DNA of 24,464 nucleotides from Candidatus Staskawiczbacteria bacterium RIFOXYD1_FULL_32_13. Its GTDB lineage: Bacteria; Patescibacteriota; Minisyncoccia; Minisyncoccales; Staskawiczbacteraceae. Below, in pieces: positions 16,686 through 24,286 of the stretch (its first letter is position 1; every line of letters starts with the position of its first letter). Location of the stretch: positions 12,818 through 37,281 of the forward strand of contig MHPU01000010.1 of assembly GCA_001820485.1 (NCBI GenBank), in the 5' to 3' direction. The notes under the pieces were generated by a model that worked only from the letters and a program-made list of their open reading frames with translations, did no database searches and was not told where the DNA came from. The translations under genes were made by a program, and so were the position numbers.

Positions 16686-17246
16686 TTATTTCATAAAACC
16701 TTTAGTTCCAATCTGTTCCCCTAGTTCGTCTACGATATAGTGGATTTGATATAAACCGACCTGCACGGCTTTTATAATCTTCTCGGCATCTTCTTTTGAA
16801 ATAGACTCCGTGGGGGATGAAACCATATTTTTAGTAAAATCGACATCCACATATAATGACTTTAATTTTTTTTTAAAATCAAATTCGTCAACTCTTATGC
16901 CGTCCCATCTAAAGCAAGGATAAATATTTGCATCTATTTGTATCCACTTCACCCTATCTATTTTCTTTTTGTGGTCTTTGTATATTTTTTTAAATTCCTC
17001 TTCCTTAATATATCCGGTATACACATCTGCTGATAACTGTGATTTTGATATTTCTTCAAGAGCAGAAAATGCAATAAAATATGCTCTTTGGTGTGCGCCT
17101 CTTTTAAATAGAATGTTTGCCTCATTAAACATTTTTCCCGCTTCATTGAGGGATCGAACATACATATCCAAATAACACTGCTTCGAAGTCTTGTTGCGAC
17201 CAGTAAGATGATTCATTAGGATAGTTTTCATTATTCCGTCTTCCAT
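16686..17246 (-). CDS. AbiV-like HEPN protein embedded in the restriction operon (copy 2)
   Basis: The protein has 186 residues and lies between hsdM and hsdS with gaps of 1 and 4 bases, so it is certainly cotranscribed with them. It shares with the gene at 8396-8941 the segment R-A-Y-F-I-A-F-S-A-L-E-E-I-S-K-S-Q, the following A-D-V-x-T-G-Y-x-K-E, a K-x3-S-L-Y-V element and the C-terminal Q-I-G-T-K-G-F-M-K. AbiV proteins cause abortive infection. Placed here it could act as a back-up that is armed when restriction or modification fails; that is inference. Met6 (17231) is an alternative start. Confidence 0.82.
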   Translation of the reverse strand: MEDGIMKTILMNHLTGRNKTSKQCYLDMYVRSLNEAGKMFNEANILFKRGAHQRAYFIAFSALEEISKSQLSADVYTGYIKEEEFKKIYKDHKKKIDRVKWIQIDANIYPCFRWDGIRVDEFDFKKKLKSLYVDVDFTKNMVSSPTESISKEDAEKIIKAVQVGLYQIHYIVDELGEQIGTKGFMK

Positions 17247-17247
17247 A

Positions 17248-19635
17248 CTATTTCAAATTAAATCCCATTTTTGATAAATGCCCCTCAACCTTTTTTGAAA
17301 GTGTTTCAACTTCACCAATAATCTCCGGCAATGGCTCAGCATATCTTTCAGATAATTCTTTTATTCTCTGGGTAAGTTTTTGACTAATGCGGTCCATTTC
17401 CCCTTTTATCTTTTGCTCAATAGTTGCCATCCACTTGTCATCCACCACCAAAACTTTAATCTCTTGTTCAGTAAGTTTTTTATATTTAGCAATTACATTA
17501 TTATCAAGCACTTTTTCCGCTTCCTTGATGGCTTTTTTTATTTCAGATACTTGCTCAATAAAAGCTAAACATTTCTCCATTACTTTTAATTCATCAGCAT
17601 AATCCTTATTACCCTTAATTTCCTTAACTCTGGATGTTATAGTTACTTTATTAATTTTATCAAATCCATCAAAACAGCCATCTTCCCCACTGTTCTCTTC
17701 TTTTAATTCCTCTAGTTCCTGTTCAAGATTATCAAGTTTAATTTGTAATTCCTCTATTGCCTTTTTCTCACTTGAAAAATATCTATTTATTACCAAATAT
17801 TTTGGAACCAAGTCACACTCCATTTCTCCTTTTTTACCTTCAAGCAATATAAGCTCTGCTTTCCAGCCATCTGTGGCAATCAAATACATATCGTCTTGCA
17901 TTGTTTCGGCCCAATACTCCATTAAGTGTTGATAAATATCATATCTATCAATCAAGTTAGTTTTGCTAAATGCTGTTAAAATATCTTCTGAAATTGTATT
18001 TATAATTTCTTTTGGTTTAAAACCAACAGACAACTTTTTAAGCAGGGAGGAATTATTTTCTTTCCAAACTCCAAAAGTTGCCTCCATTGTTTTGGCATAT
18101 TTAATAAACTCTGGGTGTGAAAAAATAACTTGCTTAATTTCTTCTTGCTTTATTTTAAGCATACTATATCCCTTTCTTTTACCATCAACAAAAAGTGAAG
18201 TTTTAAGTGTTGGATACACATTCCAATAATTTTGCAAATCTTCAATATCATTATTTGGTATGCCACCTTTCAAATGTGCTTCAATATCTTGAATATCTTC
18301 TGGCTCTTGGCTGTCTATATATCTTGGAATATTTAAATTAAATTCATTTTTCTCAATTTCCACCACGCTAACCATTCTAGAATATTTTGGTATTTCAGTT
18401 TGTTTATTAAAAACATCCACAATTTTATGCAGGTCTTGAGTTCTTAAGCGATTTTTATTTCCGTCCTTTACAAAGCCCTTACTGGCATCAATCATAAAAA
18501 TACCTTTTCTATTTTCAGCATTTTCTTTATCAAGTACAATAATGCAAGCAGGAATGCCTGTTCCATAAAAAAGGTTAGCTGGTAAACCAATAATGCCCTT
18601 AATATATCCTCTACGAATAATATTAGTTCTTATTCCGGCTTCAGCATTACCACGAAAAAGAACTCCGTGTGGCAAAATGCATGCCCCTTTACCGGTAGTT
18701 TTCATAGAACGAATGATGTGAAGTAAAAACGCATAATCACCATTTTTTGTAGGGGGCACACCAAAATCTTGAAATCTTCTAAAAGGATCATGCAAAGGAT
18801 CCACTCCATTACTCCATGACTTGTAAGAAAATGGAGGGTTCGCTGTGACATAGGAAAATGTTCTAAGACTACCATCTTTTTCTTTAAAAAGTGGATTTGC
18901 TAAAGTATTTTCTTTTTCAATTATTGCAGTTGGATTGTTATGCAAAACCATATTCATACGAGCCAAAGCTGCGGTTGGACCATCATTTTCTTGTCCATAT
19001 AACCTAACTTTCTTTTCTGTTTCATCAGCAACTTTTAAAAGAAGTGAACCCGACCCACATGTTGGGTCATACACGGTTGGAGTTTCTTCTTTTGTTTGTG
19101 AAATACCAATAACTCTGGCAATTATTTTACTAACTTCAGCAGGGGTATAAAATTGTCCTTTGCTTTTACCGCTTTCAGTGGCAAAATTTTTCATTAAAAA
19201 TTCATAAGCATCACCAAGAATATCATCTCCCTCTGCACGGTTTTTACTAAAATTAAGCGCAGGATTTTCAAAAATAGCAATTAACTTCGTTAATCTATCA
19301 ATCATATCCTTACCACTTCCCAATTTTAGCGGATCATTAAAATCAACGCTTATCTTTCCAAGTGAAGGATTTGCTCTCTCAATTTTCTCAATTATTTTTT
19401 TATTAATATCATCCCCAATAGTTGCCTTGCCCTTTAATGCCACCATATCATTGAAACTTGATCCTTCAGGAATTGTAATTGGCGCAAAGGCCACTCCAGC
19501 ATATTTGTCAGAGATATATTTAATAAACAACAAAACCAACACATAATCTTTATATTGTGATGCATCCATTCCACCACGGAGTTCATTACAACTCTTCCAA
19601 ATTGAACTATATAATTGCGATTTTTTAATTGCCAT
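17248..19635 (-). CDS. hsdM: Type I restriction enzyme, DNA adenine methylase subunit
   Basis: The protein has 795 residues. An N-terminal helical domain is followed by an N6-adenine methyltransferase fold: Q-F-Y-T-P at 161-165, motif I D-P-T-C-G-S-G-S at 190-197 (S-adenosylmethionine binding) and motif IV N-P-P-F at 266-269. The protein is longer than the usual 500-550 residues; the extra C-terminal 250 residues are helical and rich in Lys and Glu (coiled coil around 630-790), an extension found in a subset of HsdM proteins. First gene of the operon; a promoter lies 32 bases upstream. The methylase protects host DNA and, with HsdS, forms the core enzyme. Confidence 0.96.
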   Translation of the reverse strand: MAIKKSQLYSSIWKSCNELRGGMDASQYKDYVLVLLFIKYISDKYAGVAFAPITIPEGSSFNDMVALKGKATIGDDINKKIIEKIERANPSLGKISVDFNDPLKLGSGKDMIDRLTKLIAIFENPALNFSKNRAEGDDILGDAYEFLMKNFATESGKSKGQFYTPAEVSKIIARVIGISQTKEETPTVYDPTCGSGSLLLKVADETEKKVRLYGQENDGPTAALARMNMVLHNNPTAIIEKENTLANPLFKEKDGSLRTFSYVTANPPFSYKSWSNGVDPLHDPFRRFQDFGVPPTKNGDYAFLLHIIRSMKTTGKGACILPHGVLFRGNAEAGIRTNIIRRGYIKGIIGLPANLFYGTGIPACIIVLDKENAENRKGIFMIDASKGFVKDGNKNRLRTQDLHKIVDVFNKQTEIPKYSRMVSVVEIEKNEFNLNIPRYIDSQEPEDIQDIEAHLKGGIPNNDIEDLQNYWNVYPTLKTSLFVDGKRKGYSMLKIKQEEIKQVIFSHPEFIKYAKTMEATFGVWKENNSSLLKKLSVGFKPKEIINTISEDILTAFSKTNLIDRYDIYQHLMEYWAETMQDDMYLIATDGWKAELILLEGKKGEMECDLVPKYLVINRYFSSEKKAIEELQIKLDNLEQELEELKEENSGEDGCFDGFDKINKVTITSRVKEIKGNKDYADELKVMEKCLAFIEQVSEIKKAIKEAEKVLDNNVIAKYKKLTEQEIKVLVVDDKWMATIEQKIKGEMDRISQKLTQRIKELSERYAEPLPEIIGEVETLSKKVEGHLSKMGFNLK

Positions 19636-19666
19636 ATTTGTTTATTTTTGTATTTTCTTTTCTTTA

Positions 19667-19695
19667 AGATTACACCTTTTTACCATCAACTTCAA
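19667..19695 (-). promoter_or_regulatory. Promoter of the hsdM operon
   Basis: On the minus strand, -35 TTGAAG (19695-19690), a 17-base spacer and -10 TAATCT (19672-19667) lie between the upstream terminator and the hsdM start, giving a leader of about 25 bases. No Shine-Dalgarno site precedes the ATG at 19635; the leader is A-rich. Confidence 0.55.
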
Positions 19696-19721
19696 TAGAT
19701 TTAGACATTGATTTATACATA

Positions 19722-19754
19722 AACAAAAAGCCATATTTATAAATAAATATAGCT
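19722..19754 (-). terminator. Intrinsic terminator upstream of hsdM
   Basis: On the minus strand an 11-bp stem (19754-19744 with 19739-19729, one G-U pair) around a 4-base loop is followed by TTTTTGTTT. It ends transcripts arriving from the zinc-ribbon gene and isolates the hsdM promoter. Confidence 0.8.
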
Positions 19755-19800
19755 ACTCTGTAGGTGTTAGGCAGTCTTACCCTGCTTACAGGGAGCAAAT
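19755..19800 (-). other. Leader-like motif shared with the structured RNA
   Basis: A CCCTG-TAAG-CAGGG hairpin (19793-19780) precedes a segment with AAG..TGCCTAAC.CCTA (minus strand, 19777-19760), the same pattern that opens the structured RNA (minus strand, 6557-6540). Both elements also end in GGCTTTTTGTTTATG. They may be related small RNAs or terminator regions. Confidence 0.35.
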
Positions 19801-19854
19801 ACTTAAATAAGTTAGTTCAAGAAAGTGAAAATTACTATAATATTTTGGATTCGT

Positions 19855-20445
19855 CTAAAGATTTTGATTATTTATTGCTTCTATCAATTCTTTAGCATTT
19901 TCTACAACATTATTAAAGCCAGCTTGCTTACAAAGTTTTAAAAACCGATTATAGCGATGAGTAAATTGACCTTTGTATAGCATGCGACTAATTTGAGTTT
20001 GTTTATTAACCAATTTAATCTTTCTATTTGTTTCATAAAACAATCTGCCATGAATAGAATTCCTATTTATCATACAAAGTTCATAATTTAAATGATAACA
20101 TTGTCTGCATTTAAAAAGTGTTTTACCATTTGGCATAAAAAGCTTACAAGCCCGTCTGCCACAATTACAAACAAGATAATGCCTTGTACCAAAACTGAGC
20201 AGTTGTTCAGATATTCTAATTTTTTGCGGTTCACTGCCATTTAACGAAACCATAAGAATGGGTCTATCAGTTTCATTATTAAATTCGCTATCAAACCAAT
20301 AATTACAAACCTTTGCATCTTCACCATAACCAATGCTGGTAATTCCAGAAATATCTCCGTTATTTTTTATATATCTTAAAAGATCTCTTTTAACAGAGCT
20401 AATACTTAAAAATGGGCAACCTTCTACTAATTTTGATGAATCCAT
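19855..20445 (-). CDS. Zinc-ribbon hypothetical protein
   Basis: It has 196 residues from the ATG at 20445; the frame is open to an ATG at 20508 but the extra 21 residues look unlike the rest. A zinc ribbon lies at about 93-124: C-N-C-G-R-R-A-C then K-x-F-M-P and F-K-C-R-Q-C-Y-H-L-N-Y. This pattern (Cys-rich knuckle, L/F-x-P, F-x-C-R-x-C-x-x-L-x-Y) is widespread in small proteins of plasmids, phages and integrative elements, of unknown function and probably DNA-binding. A basic helical tail follows. It marks a possible mobile-element border. Confidence 0.65.
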   Translation of the reverse strand: MDSSKLVEGCPFLSISSVKRDLLRYIKNNGDISGITSIGYGEDAKVCNYWFDSEFNNETDRPILMVSLNGSEPQKIRISEQLLSFGTRHYLVCNCGRRACKLFMPNGKTLFKCRQCYHLNYELCMINRNSIHGRLFYETNRKIKLVNKQTQISRMLYKGQFTHRYNRFLKLCKQAGFNNVVENAKELIEAINNQNL

Positions 20446-20556
20446 AATTTTTAAGTTCTGGTACCACAAAAAATAATGATTTTGATGGCAGATGGCCAGA
20501 AACACCACTTTCTATATTAAAACGATTCCTGATATACAGGTCTTGGCTAAAAAGGC

Positions 20557-20802
20557 CTATTGCAAGGTGTGGTAGCCATGTTGATTCTGGCACTTCTCGC
20601 AAACTGAGCGTAATTCATCAGAATTAGCCATTCCTTGTTTAACTTGCATGCACCAGATATGGTCATAGCAAAACTTTTGAAGACACTCAAAACACTTAGC
20701 GATTGGGTTCCTATAACTTCTTTTACTACGACATTCAGAGCAAGTACTTCTTGGCATGCTCTTTAATTTATTCTTAGTTTCTTGATCCATTTGATTCTGC
20801 AA
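20557..20802 (-). CDS. Small cysteine-rich (zinc-binding) protein
   Basis: This 81-residue protein has Cys at 21, 24, 37, 40, 45, 51, 68 and 71 and a His at 48, enough for two zinc sites of RING-like or HNH-like spacing. It has no catalytic motif and no confident family. A Met at 16 is an alternative start. It is on the same strand upstream of the zinc-ribbon gene. The strict C-x2-C pairing argues it is a real gene. Confidence 0.55.
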   Translation of the reverse strand: MQNQMDQETKNKLKSMPRSTCSECRSKRSYRNPIAKCFECLQKFCYDHIWCMQVKQGMANSDELRSVCEKCQNQHGYHTLQ

Positions 20803-21029
20803 CCAGTCGTAGATAGTTGATTAAGTTTAATTATTTTTTATTGGTTTTTATTCATTAGTGAATGCATTGAGATGCGTCAAATATGGCTGAGGCAGATGAG
20901 TCATAAATGATGCATCTTTGACTAAAAAATGGTCATAGCACCGCTCTGTGTTTCTTACTAATTAAGAACACAACTAATTACGAACTTTGAAATTAAGAAA
21001 TTCGAATTACCTAATAATTTTTTAAATAG
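20803..21029. other. Non-coding interval
   Basis: AT-rich with no gene. It holds imperfect inverted repeats around TTTGACTAAAAAATGGTCA (near 20917-20935) and near 20947-20972; either may be part of a control region. No promoter was recognised. Confidence 0.4.
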
Positions 21030-21344
21030 TTACTTTTTTCCAAAGTTGGTTAGTTCTCCACAGTTCGTTGTAACAAAGGGAGCCCCCTTCGGCATGACCC
21101 TCATAAAATTTTCAGATTGTTTTGGTTTTTTACCATTTCTGGCTAAGAAGACTGGTTGATTTATATTACAACCGCCCCCAAAATCTTCGTATGAAGAAAA
21201 ATAAACCTTTCGTTCTCTGAAACTGGGTTGCTTAAAAAGAGGTTCCGGAAACACATTTGTTGGCTTTATGTATCTAATAACCAACGAAATCAAGGGAATT
21301 TGTAATGGAATATAGTTTTCCATACCTCGCACCATTTGTAACAC
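21030..21344 (-). CDS. Possible small protein, unassigned
   Basis: The open frame has 104 codons, or 97 from the ATG at 21323. The middle is Pro, Phe, Arg and Glu-rich with G-G-G-C and ends in a basic stretch with V-M-P-K-G-A-P. I recognise no family. It begins directly downstream of the folded segment at 21345-21625 on the same strand. It could instead be part of a longer non-coding RNA; codon evidence is weak either way. Confidence 0.3.
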   Translation of the reverse strand: MLQMVRGMENYIPLQIPLISLVIRYIKPTNVFPEPLFKQPSFRERKVYFSSYEDFGGGCNINQPVFLARNGKKPKQSENFMRVMPKGAPFVTTNCGELTNFGKK

Positions 21345-21625
21345 CGACCTTACGGTCTTGGCCTGATTGCCTTACCACCTTTGCAGGCAGTTAATCGCTA
21401 AAATGTTTTTCGTGAGGGATACCAGGAGGCCCCTATTTTGGTATCAACATTTTTAGCTCCTTTTATTAAAGTCTGAAAGGCTCCTTTGTTTGGCAAATTC
21501 AGACTACATAGACTGTGCTCCGTTATTTTATGACATCAGCAAATTGCCGTCTAAGAGTTTATGCTGAGTATTTTTCAATGTAGCCATGCTCGGAAATTAT
21601 CCACGAACCAACTGGCTACGGGGTA
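21345..21625 (-). ncRNA. Strongly folded segment, candidate large structured RNA
   Basis: Five hairpins occur in about 280 bases. They are GTAGCCA (21580-21586) with TGGCTAC (21613-21619); AGTCTGAA (21470-21477) with TTCAGACT (21498-21505); an 11-bp stem with one bulge (21397-21407 with 21446-21457) enclosing GATACCA/TGGTATC (21418-21424 with 21439-21445); TGCCT/AGGCA (21368-21372 with 21385-21389); and GACC/GGTC (21346-21349 with 21354-21357). The last gives a GTAA (GNRA) loop only on the minus strand, which is why I give that strand. The DNA is less AT-rich than its surroundings. It lacks the conserved core sequences of RNase P, tmRNA or group I/II introns that I could look for. Confidence 0.45.
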
Positions 21626-21718
21626 TAACATATTGTTACATTTTTATTATAGCATATCGGAAATTTGCTTCTCTCCTTAGTAAATCCAATATTTTTATGC
21701 ACAAAAGTGATGAATTTT

Positions 21719-21735
21719 GAAACGGCTCCCGTTTC
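21719..21735. repeat. 7-bp inverted repeat
   Basis: GAAACGG (21719-21725) and CCGTTTC (21729-21735) flank CTC. It could be a terminator stem or an operator; no long T-run follows on either strand. Confidence 0.4.
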
Positions 21736-21774
21736 ATTTACGACTATTTTTAATAAATAAATGTCTGAAAAATT

Positions 21775-21804
21775 AAAAAGTGAGCTCGTGTCAAGCACTT
21801 TTTT
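21775..21804. terminator. Possible terminator hairpin
   Basis: AAAAAGTG (21775-21782) pairs with CACTTTTT (21796-21803) around a 13-base loop. The T-run is part of the stem, so it could act on both strands but would be weak. Confidence 0.35.
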
Positions 21805-21927
21805 CACTCAAAACTGTGGATAACTTTTTGATTTCTCGAGGGAAAAACGATAAAAAAATACTTAAAATAGTAAGCTTGACTTTGACGATAAAAAAGCAAA
21901 AAAGGCATTGTCAAGCGGCTTGACAAT
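21790..21927. repeat. Four GTCAAGC/GCTTGAC motifs, last two in a palindrome
   Basis: GTCAAGC occurs at 21790-21796 and 21910-21916 and its complement GCTTGAC at 21874-21880 and 21918-21924. The last pair forms ATTGTCAAG-CGG-CTTGACAAT (21907-21927), a perfect 9-bp palindrome. The array could be iterons or an operator; TTGAC cores also overlap promoter-like -35 boxes. Confidence 0.45.
21815..21823 (-). promoter_or_regulatory. DnaA-box-like site
   Basis: TGTGGATAA is the complement of the consensus DnaA box TTATCCACA. A near match, TTATCCACG, is at 21597-21605 on the plus strand. Two sites are too few to call an origin alone. Confidence 0.35.
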
Positions 21928-21929
21928 CA

Positions 21930-22367
21930 CTTTAACGTCTTCAAATATTTAAAACAGATCAAATTTAGTTTGTTCTCGGTTCAGCAGAAGACACTTTAAA
22001 AATTGCAGAAAAAAATTTTCTGAGATATTGAAAATTGGTTTCAAATTCAATTCTAAACGCCCCCCTGACGCATTTAAGTACTACTTTGTATAGGGAAAGA
22101 TGAAATTACATTGTGAAAATGAGGATTTATATATATTTAGATCCAGCATATATCTGTTATAGGGCAAAATATACCCCTTTATAAAAAGTAGCCCTGACCA
22201 CAGGAGAGTCCCCAACTATTAAGACCCAGCATACAAACATCCACTCCGAATATACCCCCCCCACACACACACCCCACTCCAAGATTTTTTACAAATAATT
22301 TGTTTTGTGCAAGTTCAGAATTTTTACGACATCATTGGGTGAAAATTAATTATGAACTGGTCGACGC
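21930..22367. other. Non-coding interval with C-rich tract
   Basis: No gene is seen. It contains a C8 run followed by a CA-repeat (22255-22276) and two near-identical 13-base segments, AGATCCAGCATAT at 22140 and AGACCCAGCATAC at 22222. Its composition is unlike the coding DNA around it. Confidence 0.4.
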
Positions 22368-22556
22368 TTAGTTCATATTGTTTTCACTCCTTGAGAGTTC
22401 AGCCAAGGTTATTCGCTCTGCACTCAGAGATTTGGCTTTAAATTCAATGGCTATATCTTCTCCATTGAATTTGCAAAGCAAAGGAATAATCTTAGCCATA
22501 TCTGAACTTGATTCAGTTAAGCGTTCGTAAGCATCGTAAAAGAGCTTTCTTTGAAT
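22368..22556 (-). pseudogene. Protein-like fragment without a good start
   Basis: A minus-strand frame of 62 codons ends at the TAA at 22370-22368. It reads naturally as protein (for example F-Y-D-A-Y-E-R-L-T-E and K-F-N-G-E-D-I-A-I-E-F-K-A-K), but the frame is closed by a stop just upstream (near 22557) and has no ATG, GTG or TTG before the ATG at 22499. It is therefore either a 43-residue protein starting at 22499 or the 3' remnant of a truncated gene. It is divergent from the plus-strand operon. No family is recognised. Confidence 0.35.
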
Positions 22557-22594
22557 CTAATAAATCTTAATAATAATTAATAAATTTTAAAAAC

Positions 22595-22906
22595 ATGGAA
22601 ACAAATGCAATCGTAATTAGTCAAAATAACGGGCTAAAGAATGTCATAATTGCCAAAGCTTGGAAACCTAATCCTGAAACAGGAAGACAAGGTTCAATGA
22701 AAGTAAGCAGAGACTTAAGCCAAGATATTGTTTTAAAACCCGGAACAACGCTAAATGTAAACTTCAACAATCAAAGAGATGGAAAGCAAGATGCAGATTA
22801 TTCTGTATCTGTATTACTTCCAACTGCTACAGCAGACCAGCTAATAGAAGAGATGAAAGCTTCAGTAGCCAAAAGAACAGCTGAATGCATAGAAGAAGTT
22901 TACTAA
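22595..22906 (+). CDS. Hypothetical protein, first gene of the plus-strand block
   Basis: This 103-residue protein is soluble and probably mostly beta in the first 75 residues with a C-terminal helix (about 78-100). No family is recognised; compact size and position resemble small single-strand-binding-like or accessory proteins of mobile elements, which is only a guess. The leader is A/T-rich without a clear Shine-Dalgarno site. A terminator follows directly, so it is likely expressed alone. Confidence 0.6.
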   Translation: METNAIVISQNNGLKNVIIAKAWKPNPETGRQGSMKVSRDLSQDIVLKPGTTLNVNFNNQRDGKQDADYSVSVLLPTATADQLIEEMKASVAKRTAECIEEVY

Positions 22907-22932
22907 TGTATTTATTCAAATAACAAATATTT

Positions 22933-22968
22933 AAAAGCCGTATTTCTAACCAGAATACGGCTTTTTTT
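22933..22968 (+). terminator. Strong intrinsic terminator
   Basis: A 12-bp stem (22933-22944 with 22954-22965, core AGCCGTATT) around a 9-base loop ends in a T-run of seven (22962-22968). It ends the transcript of the 103-residue gene. Confidence 0.9.
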
Positions 22969-22984
22969 ATTGCCAAAATAAAGT

Positions 22985-23140
22985 ATGACAAAAAAAGCAA
23001 AAGAAATAGCAAAGTTAGTTAAAGATATAGAAAAAACATTAAAAAATGATGTTTGCAAATCTCAGTGTTTAGACAATGCGCAAGACAGAAAGCGTGTCTT
23101 AAATGAAATTAGCAAAACATTAATCAAATCCAATGAGTAA
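22985..23140 (+). CDS. Small hypothetical protein (51 residues)
   Basis: A short frame runs from the ATG at 22985 to the TAA at 23138-23140. The product is Lys-rich and helical, with two cysteines (V-C-K-S-Q-C). Its stop overlaps the start of the next gene in the ATGAGTAA arrangement, which supports it being translated and coupled. No family is recognised. Confidence 0.5.
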   Translation: MTKKAKEIAKLVKDIEKTLKNDVCKSQCLDNAQDRKRVLNEISKTLIKSNE

Positions 23141-23354
23141 TCTATCTAATTTAGAAAAAGCAAAACGAGCACTATCAGGCAAAAGAAGATTCAAGGTGAT
23201 TATCGAAGAAAGCGAGACTTACGAAATAGAAGTTGAAGCTAAAAGCCAACAAGAAGCCAATGACCTTGCAATGAAAGAATATGAAGAAGGAAACATTCAG
23301 TCAAACGGTGGCAATGGTGGAAATATTATTGAAACTGAAGAATTAGAAGATTAA
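23133..23354 (+). CDS. Small acidic hypothetical protein
   Basis: The 73 residues contain an E-S-E-T-Y-E-I-E-V-E-A-K-S-Q-Q-E-A core, a beta-strand followed by a helix as in small phage and plasmid proteins of the 'DUF' type, then a Gly/Asn-rich linker and an acidic tail. It overlaps the preceding 51-residue gene by 8 bases. Confidence 0.55.
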   Translation: MSNLSNLEKAKRALSGKRRFKVIIEESETYEIEVEAKSQQEANDLAMKEYEEGNIQSNGGNGGNIIETEELED

Positions 23355-23359
23355 AAATT

Positions 23360-23563
23360 ATGAAAGTAAGACAACTAATTAAAATCTTAGAAGAGTTAGA
23401 TCAGGATGCGGTCATAAACATTGCATCTGATGAAGAGGGCAATGGGTTTGGAGATATTAGTAAAGATATTGCAGGAGGAACATTAATTGCAACGCACCAG
23501 CAAGTTTACAGCTTGTATCCTTTAAACCTTAGATTGCCAGAAGAGATATTTGAATATGAGTAA
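23360..23563 (+). CDS. Small mobile-element-type hypothetical protein
   Basis: The 67-residue protein opens with M-K-V-R-Q-L-I-K-I-L-E-E-L-D-Q-D-A followed by I-A-S-D-E-E-G-N. This helix-loop-strand beginning is common in short proteins of phages and integrative elements (function unknown). It follows the previous gene by 5 bases. Confidence 0.6.
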   Translation: MKVRQLIKILEELDQDAVINIASDEEGNGFGDISKDIAGGTLIATHQQVYSLYPLNLRLPEEIFEYE

Positions 23564-23583
23564 AACAAATAATTAACAAAATT

Positions 23584-23880
23584 ATGAGCAACTTAGATAA
23601 TGCCATTGCTGCACTTAAAGCTGCCAATATGATTGTGAGTCAAAACCAACAATCAAATTCAGTTCAAGTAAATCAGCAAAGAACATATATGCAAGACATT
23701 TCCAAAACAATTAAAGAAGAACGGCTCAAACAAGGGCTGACACAATGCGATTTAGCTAAAATGGCAGGATACTCTCAAGGAACAATAGCCAGAGCTGAAA
23801 CAAATTTGTGGATCTCAATATTTTGTCTTGTTTCAATATTTGAAGCCCTAGGCAAAAAAATATTATTAATCAATAAATAA
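23584..23880 (+). CDS. XRE-family helix-turn-helix regulator
   Basis: The protein has 98 residues. A Gln/Asn-rich N-terminal tail (about 1-33) is followed by a lambda-repressor-type helix-turn-helix: I-K-E-E-R-L-K-Q-G-L-T-Q-C-D-L-A-K-M-A-G then Y-S-Q-G-T-I-A-R-A-E at about 43-72. The last 25 residues are hydrophobic (I-F-C-L-V-S-I-F-E-A-L) and complete the bundle. It likely controls this plus-strand block, perhaps through the palindromes near 21900. It may alternatively be an antitoxin; no toxin gene is evident next to it. Confidence 0.82.
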   Translation: MSNLDNAIAALKAANMIVSQNQQSNSVQVNQQRTYMQDISKTIKEERLKQGLTQCDLAKMAGYSQGTIARAETNLWISIFCLVSIFEALGKKILLINK

Positions 23881-23884
23881 AAAT

Positions 23885-24286
23885 ATGGGAAAAGGAATTC
23901 GTGAAATGGCAATGAGTCCTGAGCCAGAAAAACCATCACACACAAAATATGATCCATATTATTCAGGCAGATATTACAATCCCGAATATTATGATCAAAG
24001 ATATGGCGGTTATGACGGCTCAGAAACAAAAGAAGAACCAAAAGACTTAATTACAATTAAGATGCTGATTCCGTATAAAGACATGGGTCAAGAGTTTGAT
24101 ATGGATAGTGAGCTCTATACTTACGAGCCAGACAAAGCTGAATTTAAAGCTAAGGAAATTGCTTATGACAGATTAGTAAATTTAATTGGAAAAGGTTTTG
24201 AATCCAAATTCTCAATGGTTATTAATGCAACAGATAACTATGATGAATTTGAAATAGAAATAGTATTAACTCCAATAAAACAATGA
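23885..24286 (+). CDS. Hypothetical protein with Tyr-rich N-terminus
   Basis: Its 133 residues start with a low-complexity Tyr/Gly/Pro-rich region (about 20-45) that is probably disordered; an alpha/beta domain follows. No family is recognised. It starts 4 bases after the regulator gene and its stop overlaps the start of the next gene (ATGA). Confidence 0.6.
   Translation: MGKGIREMAMSPEPEKPSHTKYDPYYSGRYYNPEYYDQRYGGYDGSETKEEPKDLITIKMLIPYKDMGQEFDMDSELYTYEPDKAEFKAKEIAYDRLVNLIGKGFESKFSMVINATDNYDEFEIEIVLTPIKQ

Noticed and set aside
19670..19708. 12-residue leader peptide upstream of hsdM
   Set aside because: It overlaps the -35 and -10 boxes of the likely hsdM promoter, so it would not be on the hsdM transcript.
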